DNA of 48,404 nucleotides from an uncultured Glaciecola sp. (lineage in GTDB: Bacteria; Pseudomonadota; Gammaproteobacteria; Enterobacterales; Alteromonadaceae): NCBI GenBank assembly GCA_937125395.1, contig CAKZLI010000064.1, forward strand, positions 1 through 48,404, written 5' to 3'. Below the pieces are notes generated by a model. The model was given only the letters and a program-made list of their open reading frames with translations. It was not told the DNA's origin and ran no database searches. Below, in pieces: positions 8,952 to 17,050 of this stretch. Within the stretch, counting starts at the first letter, position 1; every line of letters starts with the position of its first letter. A program made the translations under genes and the position numbers.

Positions 8952-8982
8952 AAGGTCACTTAGCAATAAGTGACCTTTTTTT
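8952..8982 (+). terminator. Intrinsic terminator after the TonB-dependent receptor
   Basis: An 11-bp perfect stem, AAGGTCACTTA paired with TAAGTGACCTT, has a GCAA tetraloop and is followed by seven T residues. It ends the receptor transcript about 60 bases past its stop and lies just before the sulfotransferase start at 9000. Confidence 0.9.
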
Positions 8983-8999
8983 ATGCGTTGAATTTGACT

Positions 9000-10493
9000 A
9001 TGACCCTTATACAACAAGCAGCACAACATTTACAAAATAAACATTACTCTGCTGCTTCTCAATGTTACCGACAACTTATTCAAGCGCAACCTCAGCATGG
9101 GCAAGCTTGGTATGGATTAGGTTATATTGCACAGTCCCAGCAACAATGGGCTGATGCTGTAGAATATTTGCAACAAGCATGTCAATTTTTACCACAACAA
9201 CCTGCCCCATTACTTGGTTTAGCGAACGCATTTAATCAAGTATTCAGCGAAACAGATGCGTTAACCGTATTGGAGTTCGGACACCAACAATGCCCTATTG
9301 ATGAATCAATACAGTATGCGTTAACTCAACAATATTTGATGTTGGGTGATATATCTGCGGCCACTTTGCTACTACAACAGTTATTAAACAGTGCCGATGA
9401 TGAGCGCTTTGCTTTTGCCTGTTTAGATACTGCTAAGATAAATGTTGGATTGTTGCTTTCTGACCACCTTCAGCGGGCACAACGCTTTTTAACAGAACGA
9501 CCACAACACAGTGCCAGTATTCGACTGCATTACACGTTTGGCTTGGTTACCAAACACCAACACGATTATCCCAATGCCATGGCACATTGGGATGCTGCGA
9601 ATGCTCTGCAGTATGCGCTATGTGATTTTACTGTCGATGATATGACTGGGTTATTTGATGCGCTGCTTAGAATTGATTTAGATGCATCACCATTAGATTC
9701 ATCACCATTAAATAAGCACTCAACCTCTAATGACTCACCGCTGCCTTTCACACCGGTGTTTATTGTTAGCTTACCACGAACAGGATCGTCCTTATTAGAT
9801 AAGCAGTTGTGCGATTTTTCTACCTCTTTACAACGTATAGTCAGTGTCGGTGAAGTTGATTATATCGCCACTCAATGTGCACGCATGATCGAACAACACA
9901 CAGGCTATGCCTATCCTGTATGTCTTGAGCACTTGACTGATGAGTTATGCCGCTCCGCAAGGCAATGTTATGTTGACGCAATTGCACAACACCGAATTGA
10001 CGCTGATTATATTATTGATAAATTACCGGCCAATTTTCAATCTTTACCATTAATTTACCGACTGTTCCCTGAAGCAAAAGTACTGCACATAACGCGCGAC
10101 TTAGCAGCGACAGCGCTGAGTATCTACAGTAATGATTTTGGTGCTGCTGAGCCGTATTTTTGTAATTTGTCGCAGATGCAACAATATTTTAGCCACTACA
10201 TGGCAGTGATGAATCACTTTATGGCTATTTATAGTGCGAATATGCACACCTTGCGCTATGAAGATCTTGTACATGATCCAAAGGGTCAAATGACATTGGT
10301 GAGCGATTATTTAGGGCTCGCGGCAAAAGCGCCGAATCAGCTTGATAATGATAATGCAGGTGTCAGTGAAATACAGACTCAAGGTGTGAATGGCGTGATC
10401 AAAACCCTCAGTGCAATTCAAGCACGCCAGCCCATTTATCAATCATCTGCGCAAATACCTGAAGAATTGGCTGATTATTTTAAGTTTAGCTAA
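9000..10493 (+). CDS. TPR-repeat sulfotransferase family protein
   Basis: A 497-residue fusion. The N-terminal ~200 residues form tetratricopeptide-like helices (for example GQAWYGLGYIAQSQQQWADA and APLLGLANAFNQ). The C-terminal half is a PAPS-dependent sulfotransferase fold: SLPRTGSSLL (257-266) is the 5'-phosphosulfate-binding loop, and HITRDLAATALSIYSNDFG looks like the 3'-phosphate-binding region. The start is set at 9000 because the alternative GTG at 8970 lies inside the terminator stem. No signal peptide is seen, so it should be cytoplasmic. The acceptor is unknown; TPRs usually bind a protein or peptide. No own promoter is clear, so it may depend on read-through or a weak local start. 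A Ser/Pro/Asp-rich linker (about 228-248) joins the halves. Confidence 0.82.
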   Translation: MTLIQQAAQHLQNKHYSAASQCYRQLIQAQPQHGQAWYGLGYIAQSQQQWADAVEYLQQACQFLPQQPAPLLGLANAFNQVFSETDALTVLEFGHQQCPIDESIQYALTQQYLMLGDISAATLLLQQLLNSADDERFAFACLDTAKINVGLLLSDHLQRAQRFLTERPQHSASIRLHYTFGLVTKHQHDYPNAMAHWDAANALQYALCDFTVDDMTGLFDALLRIDLDASPLDSSPLNKHSTSNDSPLPFTPVFIVSLPRTGSSLLDKQLCDFSTSLQRIVSVGEVDYIATQCARMIEQHTGYAYPVCLEHLTDELCRSARQCYVDAIAQHRIDADYIIDKLPANFQSLPLIYRLFPEAKVLHITRDLAATALSIYSNDFGAAEPYFCNLSQMQQYFSHYMAVMNHFMAIYSANMHTLRYEDLVHDPKGQMTLVSDYLGLAAKAPNQLDNDNAGVSEIQTQGVNGVIKTLSAIQARQPIYQSSAQIPEELADYFKFS

Positions 10494-10554
10494 ACCATTT
10501 CAGGCTTCGTTAGCGTAAGTAGGCATATTATTTGGTTAATATTTAAATTAACAC

Positions 10555-10592
10555 AAAAAAAATGCCAGCTCAGCATTAACCTGAACTAGCAT
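10555..10592 (-). terminator. Intrinsic terminator after dnaJ
   Basis: On the minus strand, ATGCTAGTTCAG pairs with CTGAGCTGGCAT (12 bp, two G-U pairs, 7-base loop) and is followed by eight T residues. It lies 26 bases past the dnaJ stop and ends the grpE-dnaK-dnaJ transcript. Confidence 0.88.
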
Positions 10593-10617
10593 CTCTATAC
10601 AGTGTTTACACTGATAA

Positions 10618-11748
10618 TTAATTGGTTAGATCATCAAAGAACTTCTTCACACCATCAAAGAAACCTTGCTCTTTCGGGCGGTGTTTTTGCGGTGAATCGC
10701 TCATCGACTTTTCAAACTCTTCGAGTAACTCTTTTTGTTTACTAGAGAGCTTGACAGGTGTCTCGATCACGACTTTACACATCAAATCACCAATCGAAGA
10801 ACTGCGAACAGACTTCACACCTTTACCTCTTAAACGGAACATACGGCCAGTTTGAGTTTCAGGATTAACCTTCAGCTTGACCTTTCCATTTAAGGTTGGT
10901 ACTTCAATATCACCACCTAAAGCAGCAGTAGTAAAGCTTAATGGCACTTCACAATATAAGTTGTTACCGTCACGTTGGAATATGTCATGTTCGCGAACTT
11001 GAACTTGAACATACAAATCACCTGAAGGTGCGCCTTGCTCCCCTGCTTCTCCCTCGCCCGATAAGCGGATACGGTCGCCCGTGTCTACACCTGGTGGGAT
11101 TTTGACGGATAAGGTTTTAGTTTCTTCAACACGGCCTTGGCCACGACAAGGAGAGCATGGTTCGCTAATGACCTTACCTTTACCGTTACACGTTGGACAA
11201 GTTTGCTGAACAGCAAAGAAACCTTGGCGCATCTGTACTTGCCCATTACCATGACAAGTAGAACAGGTTTTAGCACTGGAACCTTTTTTGGCACCAGAAC
11301 CGTCACACGGTTCACACTCAACAAGCGTAGGCACTCGTATTTCGACTTCTTTACCTTTGACCGCTTCTTCTAAGCTTAAATCTAGGTTATAGCGTAAGTC
11401 ACTGCCGGAACGGGCACGCGAACGGCCACCGCCTTGACGACCGCCACCAAATATATCACCAAAGACATCACCAAAAATATCACCAAAATCACCGTTGCCG
11501 CCACCATGGCCACCACGAGATTGATCAAATGCAGCATGCCCATACTGGTCATAGGCACCGCGTTTTTGCTCGTCGGTAAGGATTTCATGTGCTTCTTGAA
11601 TTTCTTTGAACTTCTCTTCCATGCCTTTATCACCTTGAGTTCTATCAGGGTGATATTTCATCGCTAATTTTTTATACGCTTTTTTAATTTCACGTTCGGT
11701 AGACGATTTACTAACACCTAGCACTTCGTAGTAGTCTCGTTTTGACAT
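10618..11748 (-). CDS. dnaJ: Chaperone protein DnaJ (Hsp40)
   Basis: DnaJ delivers unfolded substrates to DnaK and stimulates its ATPase. At 376 residues it matches the E. coli length. The J domain has HPD at residues 33-35. A Gly/Phe-rich stretch follows, then four zinc-finger repeats of the CxxCxGxG type ([32 protein letters not shown]), then the C-terminal substrate-binding domains. It follows dnaK after a 104-base gap with a hairpin, so it is transcribed with dnaK but perhaps at a lower level. Nothing is missing. Confidence 0.98.
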   Translation of the reverse strand: MSKRDYYEVLGVSKSSTEREIKKAYKKLAMKYHPDRTQGDKGMEEKFKEIQEAHEILTDEQKRGAYDQYGHAAFDQSRGGHGGGNGDFGDIFGDVFGDIFGGGRQGGGRSRARSGSDLRYNLDLSLEEAVKGKEVEIRVPTLVECEPCDGSGAKKGSSAKTCSTCHGNGQVQMRQGFFAVQQTCPTCNGKGKVISEPCSPCRGQGRVEETKTLSVKIPPGVDTGDRIRLSGEGEAGEQGAPSGDLYVQVQVREHDIFQRDGNNLYCEVPLSFTTAALGGDIEVPTLNGKVKLKVNPETQTGRMFRLRGKGVKSVRSSSIGDLMCKVVIETPVKLSSKQKELLEEFEKSMSDSPQKHRPKEQGFFDGVKKFFDDLTN

Positions 11749-11776
11749 AGTTATTTTGCTCTATTTAGTTACATGC

Positions 11777-11808
11777 AAAAGCGCAACGGGAAACCCAATT
11801 GCGCTTTT
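11777..11808 (-). terminator. Hairpin between dnaK and dnaJ (partial terminator)
   Basis: AAAAGCGCAA pairs with TTGCGCTTTT (10 bp), with an inner GGG/CCC stem. In the dnaK-to-dnaJ direction a short run of T follows. No separate dnaJ promoter is visible, so read-through must occur. It probably reduces dnaJ expression relative to dnaK or stabilises the dnaK mRNA end. Confidence 0.6.
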
Positions 11809-11852
11809 AATCGTTGATGTTGCACTAACAACTTAGCGCGTTAAAGGTCGAT

Positions 11853-13778
11853 TTATTTTTTATCGTCTTCTTTAACTTCTTCAAATTCAGCGTCCACAAC
11901 ATCTTCATCTGCTTTAGATGCTTCTGCTTGACCTGGTTCTGCTTGTCCAGCTTCAGCTTGCGCTTGAGCCTGAGCTAATTCCATCAACTTAGATGATGCT
12001 TCGATTAATGCTTGAGTTTTGGCTTCAATCTCAGCTTTATCTTCACCGCGAGTTGCCGTTTCTAGCTCAACAATCGCTGCTTCAATTTTCTCTTTTTCTT
12101 CGCTCGGTAATGCTTCACCCGCTTCTTCCATTTGTTTCTTAATGCTACCGATCATGCCATCAGCAGAGTTACGAGCTTGCACTAATTCTTCAAATTTAGC
12201 ATCGGCTTCTTTGTTGGCTTCTGCATCTTGAACCATTTTTTCAATTTCTTCATCAGACAAACCTGAAGACGCTTGAATAGTGATTTTTTGCTCTTTACCT
12301 GTATCTTTATCTTTTGCAGATACATGTAAAATACCATCAGCATCGATATCAAATGTCACTTCAATTTGTGGTTGACCACGACCTGCAGGACGAATCCCTT
12401 CTAGGTTGAATTGACCCAATGATTTGTTACCAGATGCTTGCTTACGCTCACCTTGTAATGCATGTACCGTCACTGCTGATTGATTATCTTCAGCTGTTGA
12501 GAATGTTTGTGATTTCTTCGTTGGGATCGTTGAGTTCTTCTCGATTAGTGCAGTCATTACTCCACCCATCGTCTCAATACCTAAAGATAAAGGCGTGACA
12601 TCTAACAACAATACGTCTTTAACATCACCCGATAATACACCCGCTTGGATTGCCGCACCGGTTGCTACAGCTTCATCTGGGTTAACATCTTTGCGTGGCT
12701 CTTTGCCAAAGAAATCAGCAACATATTTTTGTACTAAAGGCATGCGTGTTTGACCACCAACCAAAATAATGTCGTTGATATCAGATACTGACAAATCAGC
12801 ATCAGCCATTGCTTGCTTGACCGGTACTAATGATGCTTTAACCATGTCTTCAACTAGCGCTTCTAGTTTAGCGCGAGTGACTTTAATTGCTAAATGCTTA
12901 GGACCCGTTGCATCCGCAGTGACATATGGTAAATTAACTTCAGTTTGTTGAGCTGAAGACAATTCAATCTTAGCTTTTTCACCCGCTTCTTTAAGACGTT
13001 GCATTGCCAGTGGATCTTGACGCAAATCAACACCTGAGTCTTTCTTAAATTCTTCTACTAAGTAGTTGATAACACGGTTATCAAAATCTTCACCACCTAA
13101 GTGAGTATCACCATTGGTCGCTAGTACTTCAAATGTATGCTCGCCATCTACTTCGTCAATTTCAATGATTGAGATATCAAACGTACCGCCACCTAGGTCA
13201 TAAACCGCAACGATGTTTTCACCGTTTTTGTTGTCCATACCATAAGCAAGCGCAGCAGCTGTTGGCTCATTGATAATACGTTTAACTTCAAGACCTGCGA
13301 TGCGACCCGCATCTTTAGTTGCTTGACGCTGTGTATCATTGAAGTAAGCAGGAACAGTGATGACAGCACCCGTCACTTCTTCACCAAGATAATCTTCAGC
13401 TGTCTTTTTCATTTTCTTTAAGACTTCAGCAGAGATTTGTGGCGGCGCCATTTTCTCACCGTTAGCTTGAACCCATGCATCTGCATTATCCGCTTTGACG
13501 ATGTCAAACGGCATAATATCAATGTCTTTTTGTACTTCTTTGTCTTCAAAACGACGACCAATCAGACGCTTAATTGCAAACAATGTGTTCTTAGGGTTAG
13601 TTACTGCCTGACGCTTTGCTGGAGAACCAACCAAAATCTCGCCTTCGCTAGAATATGCAATAATCGAAGGAGTTGTACGCTCACCTTCTGCATTTTCAAT
13701 TACTTTCGCTTTGCCACCGTCTAAAACAGCAACACATGAATTCGTTGTACCTAAATCAATACCAATGATTTTACCCAT
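11853..13778 (-). CDS. dnaK: Chaperone protein DnaK (Hsp70)
   Basis: DnaK is the ATP-dependent chaperone for folding and disaggregation, and it also controls sigma-32. It has 641 residues (E. coli 638). The ATPase domain begins [13 protein letters not shown] and contains [12 protein letters not shown] and [10 protein letters not shown]. The substrate domain includes [17 protein letters not shown]. The acidic C-terminus ends [11 protein letters not shown], as expected, after a short Ala/Gln/Glu-rich stretch. A GGAG ribosome site precedes the ATG. A sigma-32-like promoter lies 40-70 bases upstream, in the 93-base gap after grpE, so dnaK can be induced separately from grpE. Confidence 0.99.
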   Translation of the reverse strand: MGKIIGIDLGTTNSCVAVLDGGKAKVIENAEGERTTPSIIAYSSEGEILVGSPAKRQAVTNPKNTLFAIKRLIGRRFEDKEVQKDIDIMPFDIVKADNADAWVQANGEKMAPPQISAEVLKKMKKTAEDYLGEEVTGAVITVPAYFNDTQRQATKDAGRIAGLEVKRIINEPTAAALAYGMDNKNGENIVAVYDLGGGTFDISIIEIDEVDGEHTFEVLATNGDTHLGGEDFDNRVINYLVEEFKKDSGVDLRQDPLAMQRLKEAGEKAKIELSSAQQTEVNLPYVTADATGPKHLAIKVTRAKLEALVEDMVKASLVPVKQAMADADLSVSDINDIILVGGQTRMPLVQKYVADFFGKEPRKDVNPDEAVATGAAIQAGVLSGDVKDVLLLDVTPLSLGIETMGGVMTALIEKNSTIPTKKSQTFSTAEDNQSAVTVHALQGERKQASGNKSLGQFNLEGIRPAGRGQPQIEVTFDIDADGILHVSAKDKDTGKEQKITIQASSGLSDEEIEKMVQDAEANKEADAKFEELVQARNSADGMIGSIKKQMEEAGEALPSEEKEKIEAAIVELETATRGEDKAEIEAKTQALIEASSKLMELAQAQAQAEAGQAEPGQAEASKADEDVVDAEFEEVKEDDKK

Positions 13779-13818
13779 TGTCTTACTCCAAATATTTAAT
13801 CAATAATGTCTACACAAT

Positions 13819-13846
13819 TAATGGGGTTATTATATTGAGTTTCAAT
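13819..13846 (-). promoter_or_regulatory. Sigma-32 heat-shock promoter of dnaK
   Basis: On the minus strand, ATTGAA (13841-13846), a 14-base spacer and CCCCATTA (13819-13826) fit the sigma-32 consensus (CTTGAA, N13-15, CCCCATnT) with few mismatches. It lies in the grpE-dnaK gap and points into dnaK. Confidence 0.75.
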
Positions 13847-13871
13847 ACCCACATTAAAAATTTCTTTAAAT

Positions 13872-14522
13872 TTATACTTCTGTATTTACTGCTGGCGCTG
13901 TGTCTTCTGGCGCTTTAGATACCATAACCATCGCAGGGCGTAACAAACGACCATTGATCACATAGCCTTTTTGCATTACCGCCATCACCGTATTGGGTGC
14001 CAAGTCAGCCGATTCTTGCATCGACATAGCCTGGTGCTGATCTGGGTTAAATGCCTCTCCCTCTGGATCAATAACGCTTAATCCATTTTTTTCAACAGTA
14101 CTTATAAATGTTTTTTGCGTTAATTCGATACCTTCAATAATCGGCTTTAAGTCTTCGTTTTCACGATCGGCAAAACGAACTGCATTTTCAAGGTTATCAA
14201 TTACCGGCAACAAATCACCCGCAAAACGCTCTAATGCGAATTTACGCGCTTTTTCAATCTCAGCAGTGGCGCGACGTTTAGCGTTTTCGCCATCAGCAAC
14301 TGCACGTAATGCACCATCTTTTTGGTCTGCTAAGGCTTGTTGAGCGGCAGCCAATGCATTTTCTAATTCAAAAATACGCGTCTGCTCTGGGCTCAACTCT
14401 TCAACCTGACTTGATTCATCAGTTGTTGGATTTTCATCAGCCTGAATATCTACCGGTTGTAGTTCAGGTTGGGTATTCTCAGGATTATTTTGCGCATCAG
14501 TATTATCGTGATTATCGCTCAT
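13872..14522 (-). CDS. grpE: Nucleotide exchange factor GrpE
   Basis: GrpE releases ADP from DnaK. It has 216 residues (E. coli 197). The N-terminus is long, acidic and probably disordered (NDAQNNPENTQPELQPVD), followed by a coiled-coil region (about 45-110) and the conserved C-terminal beta domain (GEAFNPDQHQAM, NTVMAVMQKGYVINGRLLRPAMVMVSK). A GAGGAGT ribosome site is properly spaced before the ATG at 14522. It is the first gene of the grpE-dnaK-dnaJ set, behind a near-perfect heat-shock promoter. The extra ~20 N-terminal residues account for the greater length. Confidence 0.97.
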   Translation of the reverse strand: MSDNHDNTDAQNNPENTQPELQPVDIQADENPTTDESSQVEELSPEQTRIFELENALAAAQQALADQKDGALRAVADGENAKRRATAEIEKARKFALERFAGDLLPVIDNLENAVRFADRENEDLKPIIEGIELTQKTFISTVEKNGLSVIDPEGEAFNPDQHQAMSMQESADLAPNTVMAVMQKGYVINGRLLRPAMVMVSKAPEDTAPAVNTEV

Positions 14523-14563
14523 GCTTACTCCTCGTTCTTAGCAAGATTATTAGATTGAGTATT

Positions 14564-14591
14564 AAATGGGGATAGATGCAAGAGGTTCAAG
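14564..14591 (-). promoter_or_regulatory. Sigma-32 heat-shock promoter of grpE
   Basis: On the minus strand, CTTGAA (14586-14591), a 14-base spacer and CCCCATTT (14564-14571) match the sigma-32 consensus exactly. It lies about 40 bases upstream of the grpE start. A second CTTGAG lies 10 bases further upstream. Confidence 0.88.
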
Positions 14592-14790
14592 GGGACTCAA
14601 GTGTTTTTTCTTATATTTTTTTATCACTTTAAATGTTCGATCTTTTTTCGTCACAATGCTTAAACCAACTACACGGCTAAGGTCTAATACAACTAACGAT
14701 AAGTTTGTAATAAAAAAGATTATTATGACTGTTAATCTTGTTCTCATCACGGCACAATGAAGATGTGTTTATTAAAGAGTAACAACAACC

Positions 14791-15246
14791 ATGCATATTT
14801 ATGTCGATGCTGACGCTTGCCCAAATTTGATTAAAGAAATACTATTTAGGGCCGCTCAGCGCACCAAGACACATTTAACGCTAGTGGCAAACCAATCTAT
14901 TAAAAAACCAGCGTCGGCGTTTATCCATATGCTACAAGTATCACAAGGGTTTGATGTGGCAGATGATGAAATAGTCAAACGTGTAAGTGCAGATGATTTA
15001 GTGATTACTGCAGATATTCCGTTGGCCGCTGAAGTCATTGAAAAATCGGCTATCGCATTAAACCCTCGCGGTGAGTTATATACGACTCACAATATTAGGA
15101 GCATACTGAATATGCGAGATTTTATGGATACTATGCGCTCCAGTGGCGTACAAACCGGAGGACCTCCTCCTATCTCGCAAACACAAAGACAACAATTTGC
15201 TAATGCATTAGACCGTATTTTGGCCAAAGCTGGCCCCTCTAATTAA
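14791..15246 (+). CDS. yaiI: UPF0178/DUF188 family protein (YaiI/YqxD)
   Basis: A 151-residue cytoplasmic protein of the widespread YaiI/YqxD family. It begins with the family signature [22 protein letters not shown], given here as [11 protein letters not shown] at 1-11. It continues with [30 protein letters not shown] and the Gly/Pro loop [11 protein letters not shown]. The DADACP and TADIPLA motifs recall PIN/NYN-type nucleases, so an RNA-processing role is plausible but unproven. It starts a + strand run ending with recN-bamE and lies 13 bases before a dehydrogenase gene. The ribosome site is weak. Confidence 0.9.
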   Translation: MHIYVDADACPNLIKEILFRAAQRTKTHLTLVANQSIKKPASAFIHMLQVSQGFDVADDEIVKRVSADDLVITADIPLAAEVIEKSAIALNPRGELYTTHNIRSILNMRDFMDTMRSSGVQTGGPPPISQTQRQQFANALDRILAKAGPSN

Positions 15247-15259
15247 TAAGGAACACAAC

Positions 15260-16024
15260 ATGACAAGGACAGTATTTATTACCGGTGGCGCAAGCGGAAT
15301 TGGTTTTGGCATCGCTGAATTTTTAGGTCAACAAGGCCACCGAATTCTAATTGTGGATATTAATGAGCAAGCAGCTATTGCTGCATGTGAGACATTGTCG
15401 GCGCAAAATATCAGTTGTCGGCCTGTCGCACTTGATGTGACTGATGCAGTCGCTATCTCGCAATTAAACGAAACCTTGCATGATGAAACCATTGATATCT
15501 TAGTCAACAATGCCGGCATTCAACATGTCGCTCGAATAGAAGATTTTCCACCCGAAAAATGGCAACTATTGATCAACATTATGCTCGTTGCGCCAGCCAT
15601 ACTCACCCAAGCGTTCTTACCAGCAATGCGTGAGCGTAACTTTGGCCGTATTATTAACGTCGGCTCGATTCATTCAGTGATTGCATCGCCGTATAAATCT
15701 GCTTATGTCGCTGCTAAACATGGTTTGTTAGGGTTTGCCAAGACCATTGCATTAGAAACCGGTGAGCATGATATTACCATCAACACCTTATGCCCTGCTT
15801 ATGTTAAAACCCCATTAGTCGAAGCACAAATAGCCAAACAAGCTATTGAAAACGGACTCTCTGAAGAGGACGTCGTCACTAAAATCATGCTTGAGCCCAT
15901 GCCCAAAAAAGCGTTCATTGAAGTCAGTGAACTGGCTGGCACAGCCCACTTTCTGATCTCTGATGCAGCAAAAAATATTACAGGGCAGACACTTATCCTA
16001 GATGGCGGTTGGACGGCACGATAA
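15260..16024 (+). CDS. bdhA: D-3-hydroxybutyrate dehydrogenase-like SDR
   Basis: A 254-residue short-chain dehydrogenase. The NAD-binding TGGASGIG is at residues 8-15, NNAG at 83-86, and the catalytic residues are Ser136, Tyr149 and Lys153. The C-terminal part (VKTPLVEAQI, GLSEEDVVTKIML and LILDGGWTAR) closely resembles 3-hydroxybutyrate dehydrogenases, which interconvert acetoacetate and D-3-hydroxybutyrate in ketone-body or PHB use. AAGGAA lies 6 bases before the ATG. No other PHB genes are in the window, so the substrate is inferred from resemblance to that subgroup. A hairpin (16029-16050) follows its stop. Confidence 0.85.
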   Translation: MTRTVFITGGASGIGFGIAEFLGQQGHRILIVDINEQAAIAACETLSAQNISCRPVALDVTDAVAISQLNETLHDETIDILVNNAGIQHVARIEDFPPEKWQLLINIMLVAPAILTQAFLPAMRERNFGRIINVGSIHSVIASPYKSAYVAAKHGLLGFAKTIALETGEHDITINTLCPAYVKTPLVEAQIAKQAIENGLSEEDVVTKIMLEPMPKKAFIEVSELAGTAHFLISDAAKNITGQTLILDGGWTAR

Positions 16025-16028
16025 ATCT

Positions 16029-16050
16029 GCTAACTAATTGGTTAGTTGGC
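16029..16050 (+). other. Stem-loop after bdhA
   Basis: GCTAACTAA pairs with TTAGTTGGC (one G-U pair) around a TTGG loop, 5 bases past the dehydrogenase stop. No T-run follows on the + strand, so it is a weak terminator at best. It lies in the 80-base gap before nadK. Confidence 0.35.
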
Positions 16051-16104
16051 AAAAAATGCGGTTAATGGTACATTCTGCATAATTCAAGGATAAGTAGAAA
16101 AGCA

Positions 16105-16980
16105 ATGAAATATGCAACGGTTGGACTAATCGGCAAAACACAACATGAAGATACCCATGTCAGTTTAACTGCTTTAACGCGTTATTTGCATGAGCAAGGG
16201 TGTGAGGTATTGATTGAGTCATTGCTACATGCAGAAATGAACGATGACCGATTAACCAGTGCAGAGCTAGTCACGATTGGTCAACAAGCTGACTTAGCGA
16301 TTATTGTCGGAGGTGATGGCAATATGTTGGGTGCTGCCAGAGTTTTAGCGCGCTTTGATATTGATGTCGTCGGGGTCAATCGAGGTAATTTGGGCTTTTT
16401 GACTGACATCCATCCTGATGCTATTGAGTCGGATCTCGATGCAATCCTTGCCGGAAAAGGCATTATTGAACAGCGTTTTTTACTCGAAGTCGATGTGTTT
16501 AGGCATGAGTCACTCAAATCCACCAATGTTGCGGTCAACGAAGTCGTATTGCACCACGGTAAGGTTGCACACATGATGGAGTTTGAAGTAGATGTAAATG
16601 GTAAATTTATGTTTTCACAACGGTCTGATGGGCTTATCGTTGCTACTCCAACTGGCTCTACCGCTTATTCTCTCTCCGGAGGCGGTCCGATATTAATGCC
16701 ATCTTTAAACGCCTTAACCTTAGTACCTATGTTTCCGCATACACTGACCTCTCGTCCAATCGTTGTCGATGCCGACAGCAAAATTAGTTTACGAGTTTCC
16801 AAAGTCAACTCAGATACATTGCAGGTATCTTGTGATAGCCACATCGTATTAAGTATTCTGCCAGGTGATGAAGTAGTAATCCGAAAGTCACCGAATCAAT
16901 TGAATCTTGTTCACCCACCTAGTTATGATTATTTTAATGTCTTAAGCACCAAATTAAACTGGGGCAACAAACTTTATTAA
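16105..16980 (+). CDS. nadK: NAD kinase
   Basis: NadK phosphorylates NAD to NADP. It has 291 residues (E. coli 292). The GGDGN nucleotide-binding motif is at 69-73, and the second conserved region GLIVATPTGSTAYSLSGGGPI is present (shown here as TPTGSTAYSLSGGGP). The ATG at 16105 has a GGAT site upstream. It lies 70 bases upstream of recN on the same strand, the gene order of E. coli (grpE divergent from nadK-recN-bamE). Here yaiI and bdhA are inserted between grpE and nadK. Confidence 0.97.
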   Translation: MKYATVGLIGKTQHEDTHVSLTALTRYLHEQGCEVLIESLLHAEMNDDRLTSAELVTIGQQADLAIIVGGDGNMLGAARVLARFDIDVVGVNRGNLGFLTDIHPDAIESDLDAILAGKGIIEQRFLLEVDVFRHESLKSTNVAVNEVVLHHGKVAHMMEFEVDVNGKFMFSQRSDGLIVATPTGSTAYSLSGGGPILMPSLNALTLVPMFPHTLTSRPIVVDADSKISLRVSKVNSDTLQVSCDSHIVLSILPGDEVVIRKSPNQLNLVHPPSYDYFNVLSTKLNWGNKLY

Positions 16981-17006
16981 AACTGATCTTGCACAACACA
17001 CAATAC

Positions 17007-17022
17007 CTGTATATATTTACAG
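17007..17022 (+). promoter_or_regulatory. LexA (SOS) box of recN
   Basis: CTGT-N8-ACAG with an AT-only centre (ATATATTT) fits the gammaproteobacterial LexA consensus exactly. It lies 29 bases before the recN start. RecN is a classic SOS gene. Confidence 0.88.
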
Positions 17023-17025
17023 TTA

Positions 17026-17041
17026 TTGTATATTTGCACAG
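17026..17041 (+). promoter_or_regulatory. Second, imperfect LexA box of recN
   Basis: TTGT-N8-ACAG lies 3 bases after the first box (19 bases centre to centre) and ends 9 bases before the recN ATG. It has one mismatch to CTGT. Multiple LexA boxes also occur at E. coli recN. Confidence 0.6.
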
Positions 17042-17050
17042 TAAATCATT

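Noticed and set aside
8970..8999. GTG start for the TPR-sulfotransferase, adding 10 residues
   Set aside because: The GTG lies in the stem of the strong receptor terminator; the ATG at 9000 is the better start.
11382..11667. Overlapping open frames on both strands within dnaJ
   Set aside because: They arise from the repetitive Gly-rich region of dnaJ and look like no known protein.
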